A stretch of 64,000 nt of DNA from Actinoplanes derwentensis. Its GTDB lineage: Bacteria; Actinomycetota; Actinomycetes; Mycobacteriales; Micromonosporaceae. A program made the position numbers and the translations under genes. Below the pieces are notes generated by a model. The model was not told where the DNA came from. It saw only the letters and a list, made by a program, of their open reading frames with translations, and searched no databases. The stretch lies in the NCBI RefSeq assembly GCF_900104725.1, contig NZ_LT629758.1, forward strand, positions 8,890,001 to 8,954,000, in the 5' to 3' direction. Shown piece by piece: positions 33,313 through 42,770 of this stretch (position 1 is the first letter of the stretch; every line of letters begins with the position of its first letter).

Positions 33313-34863
33313 GTGCGGATCACGGGCACCGGCCACGCGAGCATGCGGATCGACACCGCTGCCGGCAGCATTCTGTGCGATCCGTGGGTGAATCCGGCGT
33401 ACTTCGCCTCGTGGTTCCCGTTCCCGGACAACTCTCAGCTGGATTGGGAGACGCTCGGTGACGTCGACTACCTGTACGTCTCCCACCTGCACCGGGACCA
33501 CTTCGACGCGGAGCACCTGAAGAGGTTCATCAGCAAGAAGGCGACGGTTCTGCTGCCGGAGTACCCGACCTCCCAGCTTGAGGACGAGCTGCGCGAGCTG
33601 GGCTTCAAGAGTTTCGTGCGGACCAAGTCCGACCAGGTGCACGAGCTGGACGGTGGCCTGAAGGTCATGATCCAGGCGCTGATCAGCCCGACCGACGGCC
33701 CGATCGGCGACTCGTCACTGTGGGTGGAGTACGACGGTGTCCGGGTGCTGAACCAGAACGACGCCCGCCCGTCCGACCTGTCCCGGTTCAACGAGCTGGG
33801 CCACGTGCACGCGCACCTGCTGCAGTTCTCCGGCGCGATCTGGTACCCGATGGTCTACGAGCTGCCGGACAGCGCGAAGACCGCGTTCGGCAAGCAGAAG
33901 CGGGATCGGCAGTTCGACCGCACCTGGCGCTACATCGACGATCTGAAGGCGGACTTCGTCTTCCCGATCGCCGGCCCGCCGTGTTTCCTCGACGACGACC
34001 TGTGGCAGTTCAACGACATCCACGGCGACGAGGGCAACATCTTCCCGGACCAGTCGGTGTTCCTGTCGGAGTACGCGAAGGTCGGCGGCACCAACGCGAT
34101 CGTGCAGCTGCCGGGCAGTGTGACCGAACTTACAGCCGGCGGGACGCAGCAGTCCACCACGCACCCGATGCCGATCGACGAGTTCTTCGCGAACAAGACG
34201 CAGCACCTGGAGGAGATGCGGGAGCGTAAGCGCCCGGTCATCGAGGCGGAGAAGGCCTCCTGGCGGCACCCGGAGATCGACGTCCTGGGCGAGCTGAAGA
34301 AGCGGATCGAGCCGCTGCTCGAGGAGTCGATCTACATGGCCAAGGGCGTCGGTGGCCCGGTCCGGTTCGACCTGCTCTCCTACGACGGCGACGAGATCGA
34401 GTCGATCGTGGTGGACTTCCCCGGCAAGCAGGTCCGGCCGTACGCCGACGAGAAGGTCCGGTACCGCTTCAAGATGCAGCGGGAGCTGATCGAGCACCTC
34501 ATCTTCATCGACGAGGGCGACTGGGTGAACTCGCTTTTCCTGTCCTGCCGCTTCTCCGCGGCCCGGATCGGGCAGTACAACGAGTTCGTCTACGCGTTCT
34601 TCAAGTGCCTCTCCGAGGAGCGCCTGCAGTACGCCGAGGGCTGGTACGACGAGCACGAGAAGCAGGTCGAGGCCGAGGACACCGAATTCGGTGACTGGAC
34701 GGTCCAGCGGCGCTGCCCGCACCTGAAGGCCGACCTGTCCCGATTCGGTGTCATCGACGGCAACACCCTCACCTGCCAGCTGCACGGCTGGAAGTTCGAC
34801 CTGCCCAGCGGCCGCTGCCTGACCAGCGTGGGCCACAAGATCAGGGCCGAGAAGAGGGCCTGA
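33313..34863 (+). CDS. metallo-beta-lactamase fold protein with C-terminal Rieske [2Fe-2S] domain
   Basis: 516 residues from GTG 33313 (GAGGAGCGACAA upstream). The N-terminal MBL fold has HASMRIDTAAGSILCDPW and YVSHLHRDHFD near residues 55-64, with the HxHxDH metal motif. The C-terminal Rieske motif pairs C-P-H near 468-470 with C-x-x-H in LTCQLHGWKFDLPSGRCL near 487-490. This architecture recalls CMP-N-acetylneuraminate hydroxylase, with the domain order reversed. Substrate unknown; no sialic acid genes are nearby. It stands alone between the DivIVA-like and CrtI-type genes. Confidence 0.85.
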   Translation: MRITGTGHASMRIDTAAGSILCDPWVNPAYFASWFPFPDNSQLDWETLGDVDYLYVSHLHRDHFDAEHLKRFISKKATVLLPEYPTSQLEDELRELGFKSFVRTKSDQVHELDGGLKVMIQALISPTDGPIGDSSLWVEYDGVRVLNQNDARPSDLSRFNELGHVHAHLLQFSGAIWYPMVYELPDSAKTAFGKQKRDRQFDRTWRYIDDLKADFVFPIAGPPCFLDDDLWQFNDIHGDEGNIFPDQSVFLSEYAKVGGTNAIVQLPGSVTELTAGGTQQSTTHPMPIDEFFANKTQHLEEMRERKRPVIEAEKASWRHPEIDVLGELKKRIEPLLEESIYMAKGVGGPVRFDLLSYDGDEIESIVVDFPGKQVRPYADEKVRYRFKMQRELIEHLIFIDEGDWVNSLFLSCRFSAARIGQYNEFVYAFFKCLSEERLQYAEGWYDEHEKQVEAEDTEFGDWTVQRRCPHLKADLSRFGVIDGNTLTCQLHGWKFDLPSGRCLTSVGHKIRAEKRA

Positions 34864-34872
34864 GACGAGGGC

Positions 34873-36426
34873 CTAGCGCCCCAGATCACGCAGGATGCGG
34901 CGGGCCGCGTTGTGGCCCGCCGCGCCGATCACACTGCCGGCCGGGTGTGCCCCCGCCGAGCCGTGATAGAGCCCGTCGAGCCCGGTGAAGTACGGCATCC
35001 GTTTGTCGAACGCGACCGTGTTGTCGACGTGGTGGATGTGCCCGCCGGTGATCCCGAAGTGCTTCTCGATCCCCGGCGGAGTGAGTGGGAACACATCGGC
35101 GACCAGGTCCGACGTCCCCGGCGCGTAACGGTCACAGATGGCGAGCAACCGTTCCACGTACCCGGCGAGTGACAGATCCCACGACGAACCCGCCGGCTCG
35201 AAGGGCACCGACTGCACGAAGAGCGCCGAGGAATGGTGTCCGGCCTCGTCGCGCAGCGACGGGTCGATCGTGGTGTGCAGGTACCACTCGATGGTCGGTT
35301 CGTCCGGCAGCCGTCCGGCCCGCACGTCCGCCCACATCGCGCGCAGATTCGCCATCGGCGACCCGGCACCGGGCAGCAGATGGATCGTCGAACCGAACGG
35401 CGACGGCGCGCCCGGCGGCAGGCAGGGGAAACGCGGCAGATCCCGTAGCGCGAGGTTGACCTTGAGGGTGGTTCCGGGCCGCTTGACCGCGGCCATCCGC
35501 TCGGTGAGCGCCGAGGGCAGAACCCCGTCAGGGACAAGATCCATCAGCTGGTACGGGTCACAACCGCCGAGCACGACCGTGGCCGACACCGTCCGCCCGT
35601 CGGCCAGCACCACTCCACTGGCCGCCCCGCCGTCCACCGTCACCGACGTCACCCGGGCATCGGTGAACAGCCGGGCTCCGGCGGCGCGCGCCGCGTCGGC
35701 GAAGACCCGGGACACGGTGCCCATCCCGCCCCCGGCGATCAACCACGTCCCGTCCGATCCGGGCAGCCGGCACATGTTGTGCACCAGGAAGTTGTGCCCG
35801 GTCCCGGGATCGTCCGGTCCCGCGTTCAGGCCGGACAGACCGTCGGTCACGGCGTACATCGCGGTCAGCAGTTCGCTCTTGAACCCGAACCGGGCCAGGT
35901 AGTCGGCGACCGAGCCACGGACCAGGTCCAGGAACGTGCTCTGCAACGGCGCCCGGATGTGCCGCTCGGCGATCTCCTCGACTCCAAGCGGTTCCTCCAG
36001 CCAGGACGGCGCCAGATCGGCACGCAGCGCGCCGATCTCCACGGCGAGGGCCTCGTCGGCGCGGGCGTCCTGCTCGTCGAGTTGTGCGCGGTTGGCGTCG
36101 GCGTCACTGCCGAAGAGCAGGTACGGCGAACCCGGTCCGGCCCCGGGCAGGAAGTAATGCGGATCACGCCGCAGTACCGGGATGTGCACGTCGAGGGTCC
36201 GCAGCAGTTCGGGCGGCATCAGCCCGAGCAGGTAGGAACCGGTGGACTGACCGAGACCGGGCACCTTGGCGAACGGCCGTTCGGTACGGGTGGCGCCGCC
36301 GAGGACTCCGGCGGCTTCTAGGACGACGACGTCGAGCCCGGCGCGGGCGAGCAGGATCGCGGAGACCAGCGCGTTGTGACCGGCCCCGATGATCACCACA
36401 TCGGAACGGTCCGGAATGGGGGTCAT
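34873..36426 (-). CDS. CrtI/phytoene-desaturase-type FAD oxidoreductase
   Basis: 517 residues. The N-terminal FAD motif is DVVIIGAGHNALVSAILLARAGLDVVVLEA. Further conserved pieces are GGATRTERPF, GDGTWLIAGGGMGTVSRVFADAARAAGARLFTDARV (substrate-binding region near 260), and the C-terminal ATDGLYHGSAGAHPAGSVIGAAGHNAARRI. The fold fits carotenoid desaturase or retinol saturase-like enzymes. No carotenoid genes are adjacent, so it may act on another lipid or pigment. It has a leaderless promoter. Confidence 0.82.
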   Translation of the reverse strand: MTPIPDRSDVVIIGAGHNALVSAILLARAGLDVVVLEAAGVLGGATRTERPFAKVPGLGQSTGSYLLGLMPPELLRTLDVHIPVLRRDPHYFLPGAGPGSPYLLFGSDADANRAQLDEQDARADEALAVEIGALRADLAPSWLEEPLGVEEIAERHIRAPLQSTFLDLVRGSVADYLARFGFKSELLTAMYAVTDGLSGLNAGPDDPGTGHNFLVHNMCRLPGSDGTWLIAGGGMGTVSRVFADAARAAGARLFTDARVTSVTVDGGAASGVVLADGRTVSATVVLGGCDPYQLMDLVPDGVLPSALTERMAAVKRPGTTLKVNLALRDLPRFPCLPPGAPSPFGSTIHLLPGAGSPMANLRAMWADVRAGRLPDEPTIEWYLHTTIDPSLRDEAGHHSSALFVQSVPFEPAGSSWDLSLAGYVERLLAICDRYAPGTSDLVADVFPLTPPGIEKHFGITGGHIHHVDNTVAFDKRMPYFTGLDGLYHGSAGAHPAGSVIGAAGHNAARRILRDLGR

Positions 36427-36433
36427 GAATCGG

Positions 36434-36439
36434 ACGCTA
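36434..36439 (-). promoter_or_regulatory. -10 box TAGCGT, leaderless (FAD oxidoreductase)
   Basis: TAGCGT on the minus strand is followed by seven bases and ATG 36426. Confidence 0.5.
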
Positions 36440-37261
36440 CCCCGTGGTGATCGATACCGAACTCGGTGAATCGTCCGTTGACCCAGACTTCACGGCGTGG
36501 GTGACTGCGAAACCGGTCAGTAACACAGTGTGAAAGAGGTAGAGCCATAGGCCGATCGCCACAGTCGCGCCGACTTCGGTGAACCCGCCGAACGGCACCC
36601 CGAGGTCCATCGGCAGCGAGCAGAACAGCACGAAGCCGTGCAGGAACCCGGCCAGGTTGGCCGCGGTGAACGAACCGATCAGCACGGTCGGGATCCACGG
36701 CGGCCGGCCCGGAGCCACGTACCGGAACACCCAGATCACCACCGGGGTCAGCAGCAGCCAGCAGGCCAGGAACGACAGCACCACCGCCAGCACCGACCAC
36801 CAGCCGCCGCGCAGCCACAACTCACTGGTCGTCGGCAGCGCCAGGAAGAGCGCGAGCAGCAGGGCGGGCGCCGCGGCCAGCAACGGCAGCCAGAGCAACC
36901 GGCCGCGCCAGCCGATCAGCCGCTCTCCGGAGCGGGGCCCGGCCAGGGACACGAAGGCACGGCGCAGGCCTTCCCCGTACAAAGTCGCCGGAAGAAGGCT
37001 GGCCAGCGCGAACAGTGGGCTGAGCGCCAACCCCGCGTCGATGAGCGCGCCCAGCGCGCGCGGAGCGCCGATCTCGTCCGGCAGCGCCGCGAGAGTCAGG
37101 CCGGTCAGACGCCGGACCCGGTCCGCGCCCACCGCCAACCCGGTCAGCCAGATCGCCAGCAGCGCCGCCGGAACCACCGCGATCCCGCTGTAGAACGTGA
37201 TGGCCGCGGCGTGCAGGGCCACGTCCTTTCCCCGCAGGAGTCGGAACATGGCGGTGGACAT
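36437..37261 (-). CDS. YihY/BrkB-like multi-pass membrane protein
   Basis: 274 residues from ATG 37261; a GTG at 37285 would add eight. About six membrane segments: [100 protein letters not shown] and [22 protein letters not shown]. The [14 protein letters not shown] and [10 protein letters not shown] stretches fit the BrkB family, once misnamed RNase BN. It ends 10 bp upstream of the oxidoreductase ATG and overlaps its promoter. Function unknown. Confidence 0.75.
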   Translation of the reverse strand: MSTAMFRLLRGKDVALHAAAITFYSGIAVVPAALLAIWLTGLAVGADRVRRLTGLTLAALPDEIGAPRALGALIDAGLALSPLFALASLLPATLYGEGLRRAFVSLAGPRSGERLIGWRGRLLWLPLLAAAPALLLALFLALPTTSELWLRGGWWSVLAVVLSFLACWLLLTPVVIWVFRYVAPGRPPWIPTVLIGSFTAANLAGFLHGFVLFCSLPMDLGVPFGGFTEVGATVAIGLWLYLFHTVLLTGFAVTHAVKSGSTDDSPSSVSITTG

Positions 37262-37306
37262 ACCCACGCTCGCCCGGTCGTGCACCAGCAGGGGAAGATG
37301 TGCGAT

Positions 37307-38500
37307 ATGCGTGACCTCGTACTGCTCGGCTCCACCGGGTCCATCGGGACCCAGGCCATCGACATAGTCCGCCGCAACCCCGATCGGTTCCGGGTGGTGG
37401 CCCTCGGCGCGGGTGGCGGCAACATCGCACTGCTCGCCGCCCAGGCCCTGGAGCTGGGGGTCGAGGCGGTCGGGGTGGCCCGCGCCTCGGTCGTCCAGGA
37501 TCTTCAGCTCGCCTTCTACGCCGAGGCGCAGAAACGTGGCTGGGCCAGCGGTGACTTCAAACTTCCCAAGATCGTGGCGGGGCCGGACGCGATGACCGAG
37601 CTGGCTCGGTGGCCCTGTGACGTGGTTCTCAACGGCGTCGTCGGCAGCCTCGGCCTGGCACCCACGCTGGCCGCCCTGGAGTCAGGCCGGATCCTGGCCC
37701 TGGCCAACAAGGAGTCCCTGGTCGCCGGTGGCCCGCTGGTCCGGCGGATCGCCAAAGAGGGGCAGATCGTCCCGGTCGACTCGGAGCACTCGGCGCTGGC
37801 CCAGTGCCTGCGCGGCGGGACCGCGGACGAGGTACGGCGTCTGGTGCTCACCGCGAGCGGCGGCGCGTTCCGGGGTCGGCGACGCGAGGAGTTGTCGAAC
37901 GTCACTCCCGAGGAGGCGCTCAAGCACCCGACCTGGGACATGGGCCCGGTCGTCACGATCAACTCGGCCACCATGGTCAACAAGGCGCTCGAGGTGATCG
38001 AGGCACACGAGCTGTTCGCCGTGCCGTACGACGACATCGAAGTCATGGTCCACCCCCAGTCGGTGCTGCACTCGCTCGTCGAGTTCACCGACGGATCGAC
38101 CCTCGCCCAGGCCAGCCCGCCGGACATGCGGCTGCCGATCGCGCTCGCCCTGGCCTGGCCGGAGCGGGTGCCGCAGGCCGCGGCGGCGGTCGACTGGACG
38201 CAGGCGCACAACTGGGAACTGCGCCCGCTCGACGAGGACGCCTTCCCCGCGGTGCGGCTGGCGAAGGAGGCCGGCCGGGTCGGGCGGTGCCGTCCGGCGA
38301 TCTTCAACGCGGCGAACGAGGAGTGTGTGGCCGCTTTCGTGTCCGGTCGGCTACCTTTCTTGGGCATCGTCGACACCCTGGAACGTGTGCTCGCCACGGC
38401 CCCTGATTTCGCGGAGCCGGGTACCGTCGATGACGTGCTTGCCGCCGAGGCGTGGGCGCGGGCCCAGGCACAGCGGACAATTGAGGCTGAAGGAGCCTGA
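37307..38500 (+). CDS. dxr: 1-deoxy-D-xylulose 5-phosphate reductoisomerase
   Basis: 397 residues. [28 protein letters not shown] is the NADPH-binding start, [15 protein letters not shown] and [15 protein letters not shown] form the substrate and metal site, and TASGGAFRG is the flexible loop. It makes MEP from DXP, the first committed step of non-mevalonate isoprenoid synthesis. ATG 37307 is preferred because AGGGG lies at 37290; ATG 37298 is possible. Its stop overlaps the rip1 start (TGATG). ispG in the same operon acts later in the pathway. Confidence 0.95.
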   Translation: MRDLVLLGSTGSIGTQAIDIVRRNPDRFRVVALGAGGGNIALLAAQALELGVEAVGVARASVVQDLQLAFYAEAQKRGWASGDFKLPKIVAGPDAMTELARWPCDVVLNGVVGSLGLAPTLAALESGRILALANKESLVAGGPLVRRIAKEGQIVPVDSEHSALAQCLRGGTADEVRRLVLTASGGAFRGRRREELSNVTPEEALKHPTWDMGPVVTINSATMVNKALEVIEAHELFAVPYDDIEVMVHPQSVLHSLVEFTDGSTLAQASPPDMRLPIALALAWPERVPQAAAAVDWTQAHNWELRPLDEDAFPAVRLAKEAGRVGRCRPAIFNAANEECVAAFVSGRLPFLGIVDTLERVLATAPDFAEPGTVDDVLAAEAWARAQAQRTIEAEGA

Positions 38501-39759
38501 TGCTTTTCTGGCTGGGTGCGGCTGCCTTCGCGCTGACCATCTTGATCTCGGTGAGTCTCCACGAGCTGGGTCACATGGTCACCGGCAAGCGCTTCGGAAT
38601 GAAAGTCACCAAGTACTTCGTCGGCTTCGGGCCGACGATCTTCTCGTTCCACCGGGGTGAGACCGAGTACGGGCTGAAACTGATCCCGCTCGGCGGCTTC
38701 TGCAAGATCGTCGGGATGACGCCGCAGGACGACGACGTCGCTCCCGAGGACCAGCACCGCGCCATGTGGCGGTTCCCGGTCTGGAAGCGGACCGTCGTGA
38801 TGGCGGCCGGCTCGTTCGCCCACTTCACACTCGCTCTCGTCGGTGCCTGGGCGATGGCCTGGAGCATCGGCCTGCCCAACACCGAGTTGCCGCAGAACGC
38901 CGAGCAGCAGCGGGCCGCTCCGGCGATGATCGGCGTCGCCGACTGCATCCGCACCTCGCTGACCGACACCGCCCCCGACTGCGTGCCCGGTCAGAACAGC
39001 GCGCTGGCGGCTCCGTCCAAGGCGGCCGGCCTGCGGACCGGCGACGTGATCACCAAGGTCGGCACCACCGCGGTCGCCAACTATGGCCAGCTCACCGACG
39101 CCATCCGGGCGGCCCCGGCCGGCCCCACCCCCTTCGAGTACGTACGGGCGGGTCAGACGGCTGTCGCCTCGGTCGACCTGATCACCGCCGAACGGCGCCC
39201 CATCGACGACCCGAAGGGCGCGATCTCGCAGGTCTCGGTCGCCGGTGTGAGTTGGGAGACGGACCAGCCGGCGGTCATCGAATACAGTCCGCTCAGCGCG
39301 ATCCCTGCCTCCGGCGAGTTCAACTGGTACCTGGTCAAGAACTCGCTCAAGGCGATGGCCCGGATCCCGGAGAAGGTGCCCGCGCTGTGGAACTCGATCG
39401 TCGGTGACGAGCGTGACCCGGAGACCCCGATCAGTCTGGTCGGAGCCACCCGGATCGGCGGCGAGGCCATCGAGAAGGGTGTGCCCGAGGTCTTCTGGCA
39501 GGTCTTCATCTCGCTTAACGTGTTCATCGGCCTGTTCAACCTGCTGCCGCTGCTGCCGGTCGACGGTGGTCACATCGCCATCGCCTGGTTCGAAGCGGCC
39601 CGCTCGTGGCTCTACAAGCGCTTCCGAAGGCCTGATCCGGGCCGGGTCGACTACTACAAGCTGATGCCTGTGACCTACGCAGTCATCCTCATCGGCGGTG
39701 CGTTCACCCTGTTGACCGTCACCGCCGACATCATCAACCCGATCTCGATCTTCAAGTGA
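38500..39759 (+). CDS. rip1: site-2 intramembrane metalloprotease Rip1/RseP (M50)
   Basis: 419 residues. The first membrane segment carries the zinc motif [16 protein letters not shown] near residue 24-29. One PDZ-like domain follows ([25 protein letters not shown]), and the late third zinc ligand is in [15 protein letters not shown]. It cleaves membrane-bound anti-sigma factors, so it releases regulators such as SigK/SigL in mycobacteria. It lies between dxr and ispG as in other Actinobacteria. The last stretch has two more membrane segments. Confidence 0.93.
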   Translation: MLFWLGAAAFALTILISVSLHELGHMVTGKRFGMKVTKYFVGFGPTIFSFHRGETEYGLKLIPLGGFCKIVGMTPQDDDVAPEDQHRAMWRFPVWKRTVVMAAGSFAHFTLALVGAWAMAWSIGLPNTELPQNAEQQRAAPAMIGVADCIRTSLTDTAPDCVPGQNSALAAPSKAAGLRTGDVITKVGTTAVANYGQLTDAIRAAPAGPTPFEYVRAGQTAVASVDLITAERRPIDDPKGAISQVSVAGVSWETDQPAVIEYSPLSAIPASGEFNWYLVKNSLKAMARIPEKVPALWNSIVGDERDPETPISLVGATRIGGEAIEKGVPEVFWQVFISLNVFIGLFNLLPLLPVDGGHIAIAWFEAARSWLYKRFRRPDPGRVDYYKLMPVTYAVILIGGAFTLLTVTADIINPISIFK

Positions 39760-40940
39760 GTAGTGAGATGACTGCGATCAGTCTCGGAATGCCGGCCGTC
39801 CCTCCGCCGCCTCTGGCTCCGCGCCGTCGGAGCCGCCAGATCAACGTCGGCGGAGTGCTGGTCGGTGGCGGCGCTCCGGTCAGCGTCCAGTCGATGACCA
39901 CCACCCTCACCTCCGACATCAACGCCACGCTGCAGCAGATCGCCGAGCTGACCGCGTCCGGCTGTCAGATCGTCCGGGTTGCCGTGCCGTCCCAGGACGA
40001 CGTCGAGGCGCTGCCCGCGATCGCCAAGAAGTCCCAGCTCCCGGTGATCGCCGACATCCACTTCCAGCCGAAGTACGTGTTCGCTGCGATCGACGCCGGC
40101 TGTGCCGCGGTCCGGGTCAACCCGGGCAACATCCGGCAGTTCGACGACAAGGTCAAGGAGATCGCCAAGGCGGCCGGTGACGCCGGCATCCCGATCCGGA
40201 TCGGCGTCAACGCCGGTTCGCTCGACAAGCGCCTGCTGGAGAAGTACGGCAAGGCCACCGCCGAGGCGCTCGTCGAATCGGCGTTGTGGGAGTGCTCATT
40301 GTTCGAAGAGCACGGCTTCCGCGACATCAAGATCTCGGTCAAGCACAACGACCCGGTCGTGATGATCCGGGCGTACAGGCAGCTCGCTGAGCAGTGCGAC
40401 TACCCGCTGCACCTCGGCGTCACCGAGGCCGGTCCGGCGTTCCAGGGCACCATCAAGAGCGCCGTCGCGTTCGGGGCCCTGCTTGCCGAGGGCATCGGCG
40501 ACACCATCCGGGTGTCGCTGTCCGCCCCGCCGGTCGAGGAGATCAAGGTCGGCAACCAGATCCTGGAGTCGCTGGGTCTGCGCGAGCGTGGCCTGGAGAT
40601 CGTGTCCTGTCCGTCCTGCGGCCGGGCCCAGGTCGACGTCTACACACTCGCCGAGCAGGTCACCGCGGCTCTCGACGGGTTCCCGGTGCCGCTGCGGGTG
40701 GCCGTGATGGGCTGCGTGGTCAACGGTCCCGGCGAGGCGCGCGAGGCCGACCTGGGTGTGGCGTCCGGCAACGGCAAGGGCCAGATCTTCGTCAAGGGCA
40801 AGGTCATCAAGACCGTCCCCGAGTCGATCATCGTGGAGACCCTGGTCGAGGAGGCGCTGCGGCTCGCCGACGAGATGGGCGCCGAACTCCCCGACGAACT
40901 GCGCGAGTTGATCCCCGGCCCGATCGTCACGGTCCACTGA
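39756..40940 (+). CDS. ispG: 4-hydroxy-3-methylbut-2-enyl diphosphate synthase (flavodoxin/ferredoxin)
   Basis: 394 residues from GTG 39756, overlapping the rip1 stop by 4 bp; ATG 39768 is an alternative. It has [38 protein letters not shown], and the cysteines of the [4Fe-4S] cluster in [11 protein letters not shown] and [12 protein letters not shown]. It makes HMBPP in the MEP pathway. Dxr and IspG in one operon couple early and late steps. A strong hairpin follows. Confidence 0.96.
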   Translation: MSSEMTAISLGMPAVPPPPLAPRRRSRQINVGGVLVGGGAPVSVQSMTTTLTSDINATLQQIAELTASGCQIVRVAVPSQDDVEALPAIAKKSQLPVIADIHFQPKYVFAAIDAGCAAVRVNPGNIRQFDDKVKEIAKAAGDAGIPIRIGVNAGSLDKRLLEKYGKATAEALVESALWECSLFEEHGFRDIKISVKHNDPVVMIRAYRQLAEQCDYPLHLGVTEAGPAFQGTIKSAVAFGALLAEGIGDTIRVSLSAPPVEEIKVGNQILESLGLRERGLEIVSCPSCGRAQVDVYTLAEQVTAALDGFPVPLRVAVMGCVVNGPGEAREADLGVASGNGKGQIFVKGKVIKTVPESIIVETLVEEALRLADEMGAELPDELRELIPGPIVTVH

Positions 40941-40947
40941 CACTTCC

Positions 40948-40992
40948 AGCGTGGTGACTTCGGGTGCGATCCGGCCCCCGAGTCACCACGCT
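40948..40992 (+). terminator. 16-bp terminator after ispG
   Basis: AGCGTGGTGACT plus CGGG pairs with CCCG plus AGTCACCACGCT, with one bulged T. The arm sequence GCGTGGTGAC recurs at 41010-41019, where a second hairpin with GTCACC (41034-41039) faces the GNAT gene end. Confidence 0.8.
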
Positions 40993-41038
40993 GTCGTGTG
41001 TCCGGCCTTGCGTGGTGACCTGTGGTTCGCGAAGTCAC

Positions 41039-41878
41039 CTAGAACAACACTGTGGCGAAGCTGCCGGCGGAGACGAAGCCGCAGTTCGCGTAGACCCGGC
41101 GGGCCGGGGTGTTGTAGTCGTTCACGTAGAGGCTGACCGTGGGCGCCACTCGCCGCAGCGCGTCCGCCGCCACCGCCGCCATCGCGCTGGTGGCCAGGCC
41201 GTGTCCCCGGTACTCCGGGTGGACCCAGACGCCCTGCACCTGCGTGGTCCGGCGGGTCACGATCGCCAGTTCGGCCTTGAAGACGACCAGGTCGCCGTCG
41301 AATTTCGCATAGGCGCGCCGGGCTTTCACCAGCTCCGCGATCCGCCGCCGGTAGCCCCGCCCGCCGTCGTCCTGCAGCGGTGAGACGCCGACCTCTTCGG
41401 TATACATCGCCACGGCCGCCGGGAACAGCTGATCCACCTCGCCGGATCGGACCAGGCGGACCCCGGGGTCGGGACGGACCAGCGGATCCCGGTCGGTCAC
41501 CAGCAACGGCTGGTGGGGGCGCACGTCACGGGCCGGGCCCCAGTTGCCACCGAGGCGGTTCCACAGGTCGAGCACCGCCTCGGAACGGCCGATGATCGAC
41601 GAGCAGATCCGCGGCTCGGCCCCGAGCAGGTCGGCGAAGGCCGCGGTCGCCGACGGTGTCGCGCCGACCGGCACCAGGTGTGCCCCGGACCAGATGAGCG
41701 ACTCGATGTGGCGGGCCGGCTCATAGCCGTAGATCCGCCCGTCGGAACGCCACCAGTTCAGCCCGTGAGCGGCCACGCGCTCCGCGATCTGGGCGCCCGC
41801 ATAGGGGTCGGCGTCGAGGATTCGCTCGACGGCCGCGCGCTCGGGCTCACCGAGCTGGCGAATGGGCACCGTCAACAC
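41039..41878 (-). CDS. GNAT family N-acetyltransferase with DUF4081
   Basis: 279 residues from GTG 41878. The N-terminal half (VPIRQLGEPERAAVERILDADPYAGAQIAERVAA, IYGYEPARHIESLIWSGAHLVPV) is DUF4081-like. The C-terminal half has the GNAT acetyl-CoA motif VQGVWVHPEYRGHGLATSAMAAVAADAL and LYVNDYNTPARRVYANCGF. Actinobacteria keep a GNAT gene next to ispG; here it converges on ispG instead of being co-oriented. Acceptor substrate unknown. Confidence 0.88.
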   Translation of the reverse strand: MLTVPIRQLGEPERAAVERILDADPYAGAQIAERVAAHGLNWWRSDGRIYGYEPARHIESLIWSGAHLVPVGATPSATAAFADLLGAEPRICSSIIGRSEAVLDLWNRLGGNWGPARDVRPHQPLLVTDRDPLVRPDPGVRLVRSGEVDQLFPAAVAMYTEEVGVSPLQDDGGRGYRRRIAELVKARRAYAKFDGDLVVFKAELAIVTRRTTQVQGVWVHPEYRGHGLATSAMAAVAADALRRVAPTVSLYVNDYNTPARRVYANCGFVSAGSFATVLF

Positions 41879-41967
41879 AGGTACCAGATTGCCAGATGAG
41901 GGCGCTTCGACACCTACCGCAACCCGTCGTTCCCAGAAACCCTTGCCGGCGACACGTTGCCGATATA

Positions 41968-41985
41968 TCGTCTAACTATCGACGA
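41968..41985. promoter_or_regulatory. inverted repeat upstream of padR
   Basis: TCGTC, eight bases, GACGA. It overlaps -10-like TATCGT (41966-41971) and follows the palindrome CGATATATCG (41961-41970). It is a candidate PadR autoregulatory operator. Confidence 0.4.
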
Positions 41986-42001
41986 CAGAACGGAGAAGAT
42001 C

Positions 42002-42592
42002 ATGAGGCACTCTCATGGACCCCACGACCACGAAGGTTTCGGGGGATTCGGCGGATTCCGCCAGCGCGGCTTCGGGTTCCCTCCCGGGTTCCCCTTCGGG
42101 CCTGGTGGGCCGGGGCCGGAGTTCGGTGGCCGGCCCGGCCCGCGCCGCGGCCGAGGCGGCCGGCCGAACGTCCGGCCCGCCATCCTGGCGCTGCTCGTGG
42201 AGCGTCCGATGCACGGCTACGAGATGATCCAGGAGCTCGACTCCCGCACCGGTGGCGTCTGGCGCCCGAGCCCCGGCTCGGTCTACCCGACCCTCCAGCT
42301 GCTGGAGGACGAGGGCCTGATCGAGGTCACCGCCGAGGGCGGCCGCAAGAGCTACCGCCTCACCGAGGACGGCCGGCCCGAGGCCGAGACCGCGGCACAG
42401 AACCCGCCGTGGTCCCAGATCGGCGAGGACACCATGTCCCAGGTGCAGGACTTCCGCGACGCGGCGGTCGGCATCATGGGGGCGCTCAAGCAGGTCGGTT
42501 TCAACGGCACGCCGGAGCAGCGGCAGAAGGCCCTGGAGATCCTCAACGAGACGAAGCGCAAGCTCTACTCGATCCTCGCCGAAAGCGAGTGA
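42002..42592 (+). CDS. PadR family transcriptional regulator
   Basis: 196 residues from ATG 42002 (CGGAG upstream). A His/Gly/Pro-rich head (MRHSHGPHDHEGFGGFGGF, then FPPGFPFGPGG) covers about 55 residues. The PadR winged helix follows: AILALLVERPMHGYEMIQELDSRTGGVWRPSPGSVYPTLQLLEDEGLIEVT. A C-terminal helical part ends in LYSILAESE. PadR proteins repress transporters and enzymes and usually their own gene. The His-rich head could bind metal, which is speculation. The tail codons are triplicated downstream. Confidence 0.9.
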   Translation: MRHSHGPHDHEGFGGFGGFRQRGFGFPPGFPFGPGGPGPEFGGRPGPRRGRGGRPNVRPAILALLVERPMHGYEMIQELDSRTGGVWRPSPGSVYPTLQLLEDEGLIEVTAEGGRKSYRLTEDGRPEAETAAQNPPWSQIGEDTMSQVQDFRDAAVGIMGALKQVGFNGTPEQRQKALEILNETKRKLYSILAESE

Positions 42593-42633
42593 CCTTGCCG
42601 GAAGCGAGTGACCTTGCCGGAAGCGAGTGAGGC
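42577..42633 (+). repeat. 19-bp triplication at the padR stop codon
   Basis: CGCCGAAAGCGAGTGACCT, TGCCGGAAGCGAGTGACCT and TGCCGGAAGCGAGTGAGGC lie head to tail. The padR TGA is in the first copy, and each copy repeats the last codons and stop. Confidence 0.85.
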
Positions 42634-42644
42634 GATCCACCACG

Positions 42645-42675
42645 AAGACGCACCCGGCTGGTCCGGGTGCGTCTT
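42645..42675 (+). terminator. padR terminator
   Basis: AAGACGCACCCGG pairs perfectly with CCGGGTGCGTCTT around CTGGT; a U-rich tail follows (TTCCGTTTCTTC). Confidence 0.85.
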
Positions 42676-42770
42676 TCCGTTTCTTCAAACCCGAGATCAA
42701 AACCCTTGCGCCGGTACGATCACCGCTGCTCGTCCGCCCTCGCGGCGCCTTCTCACGCCCGCGCCGCCGG

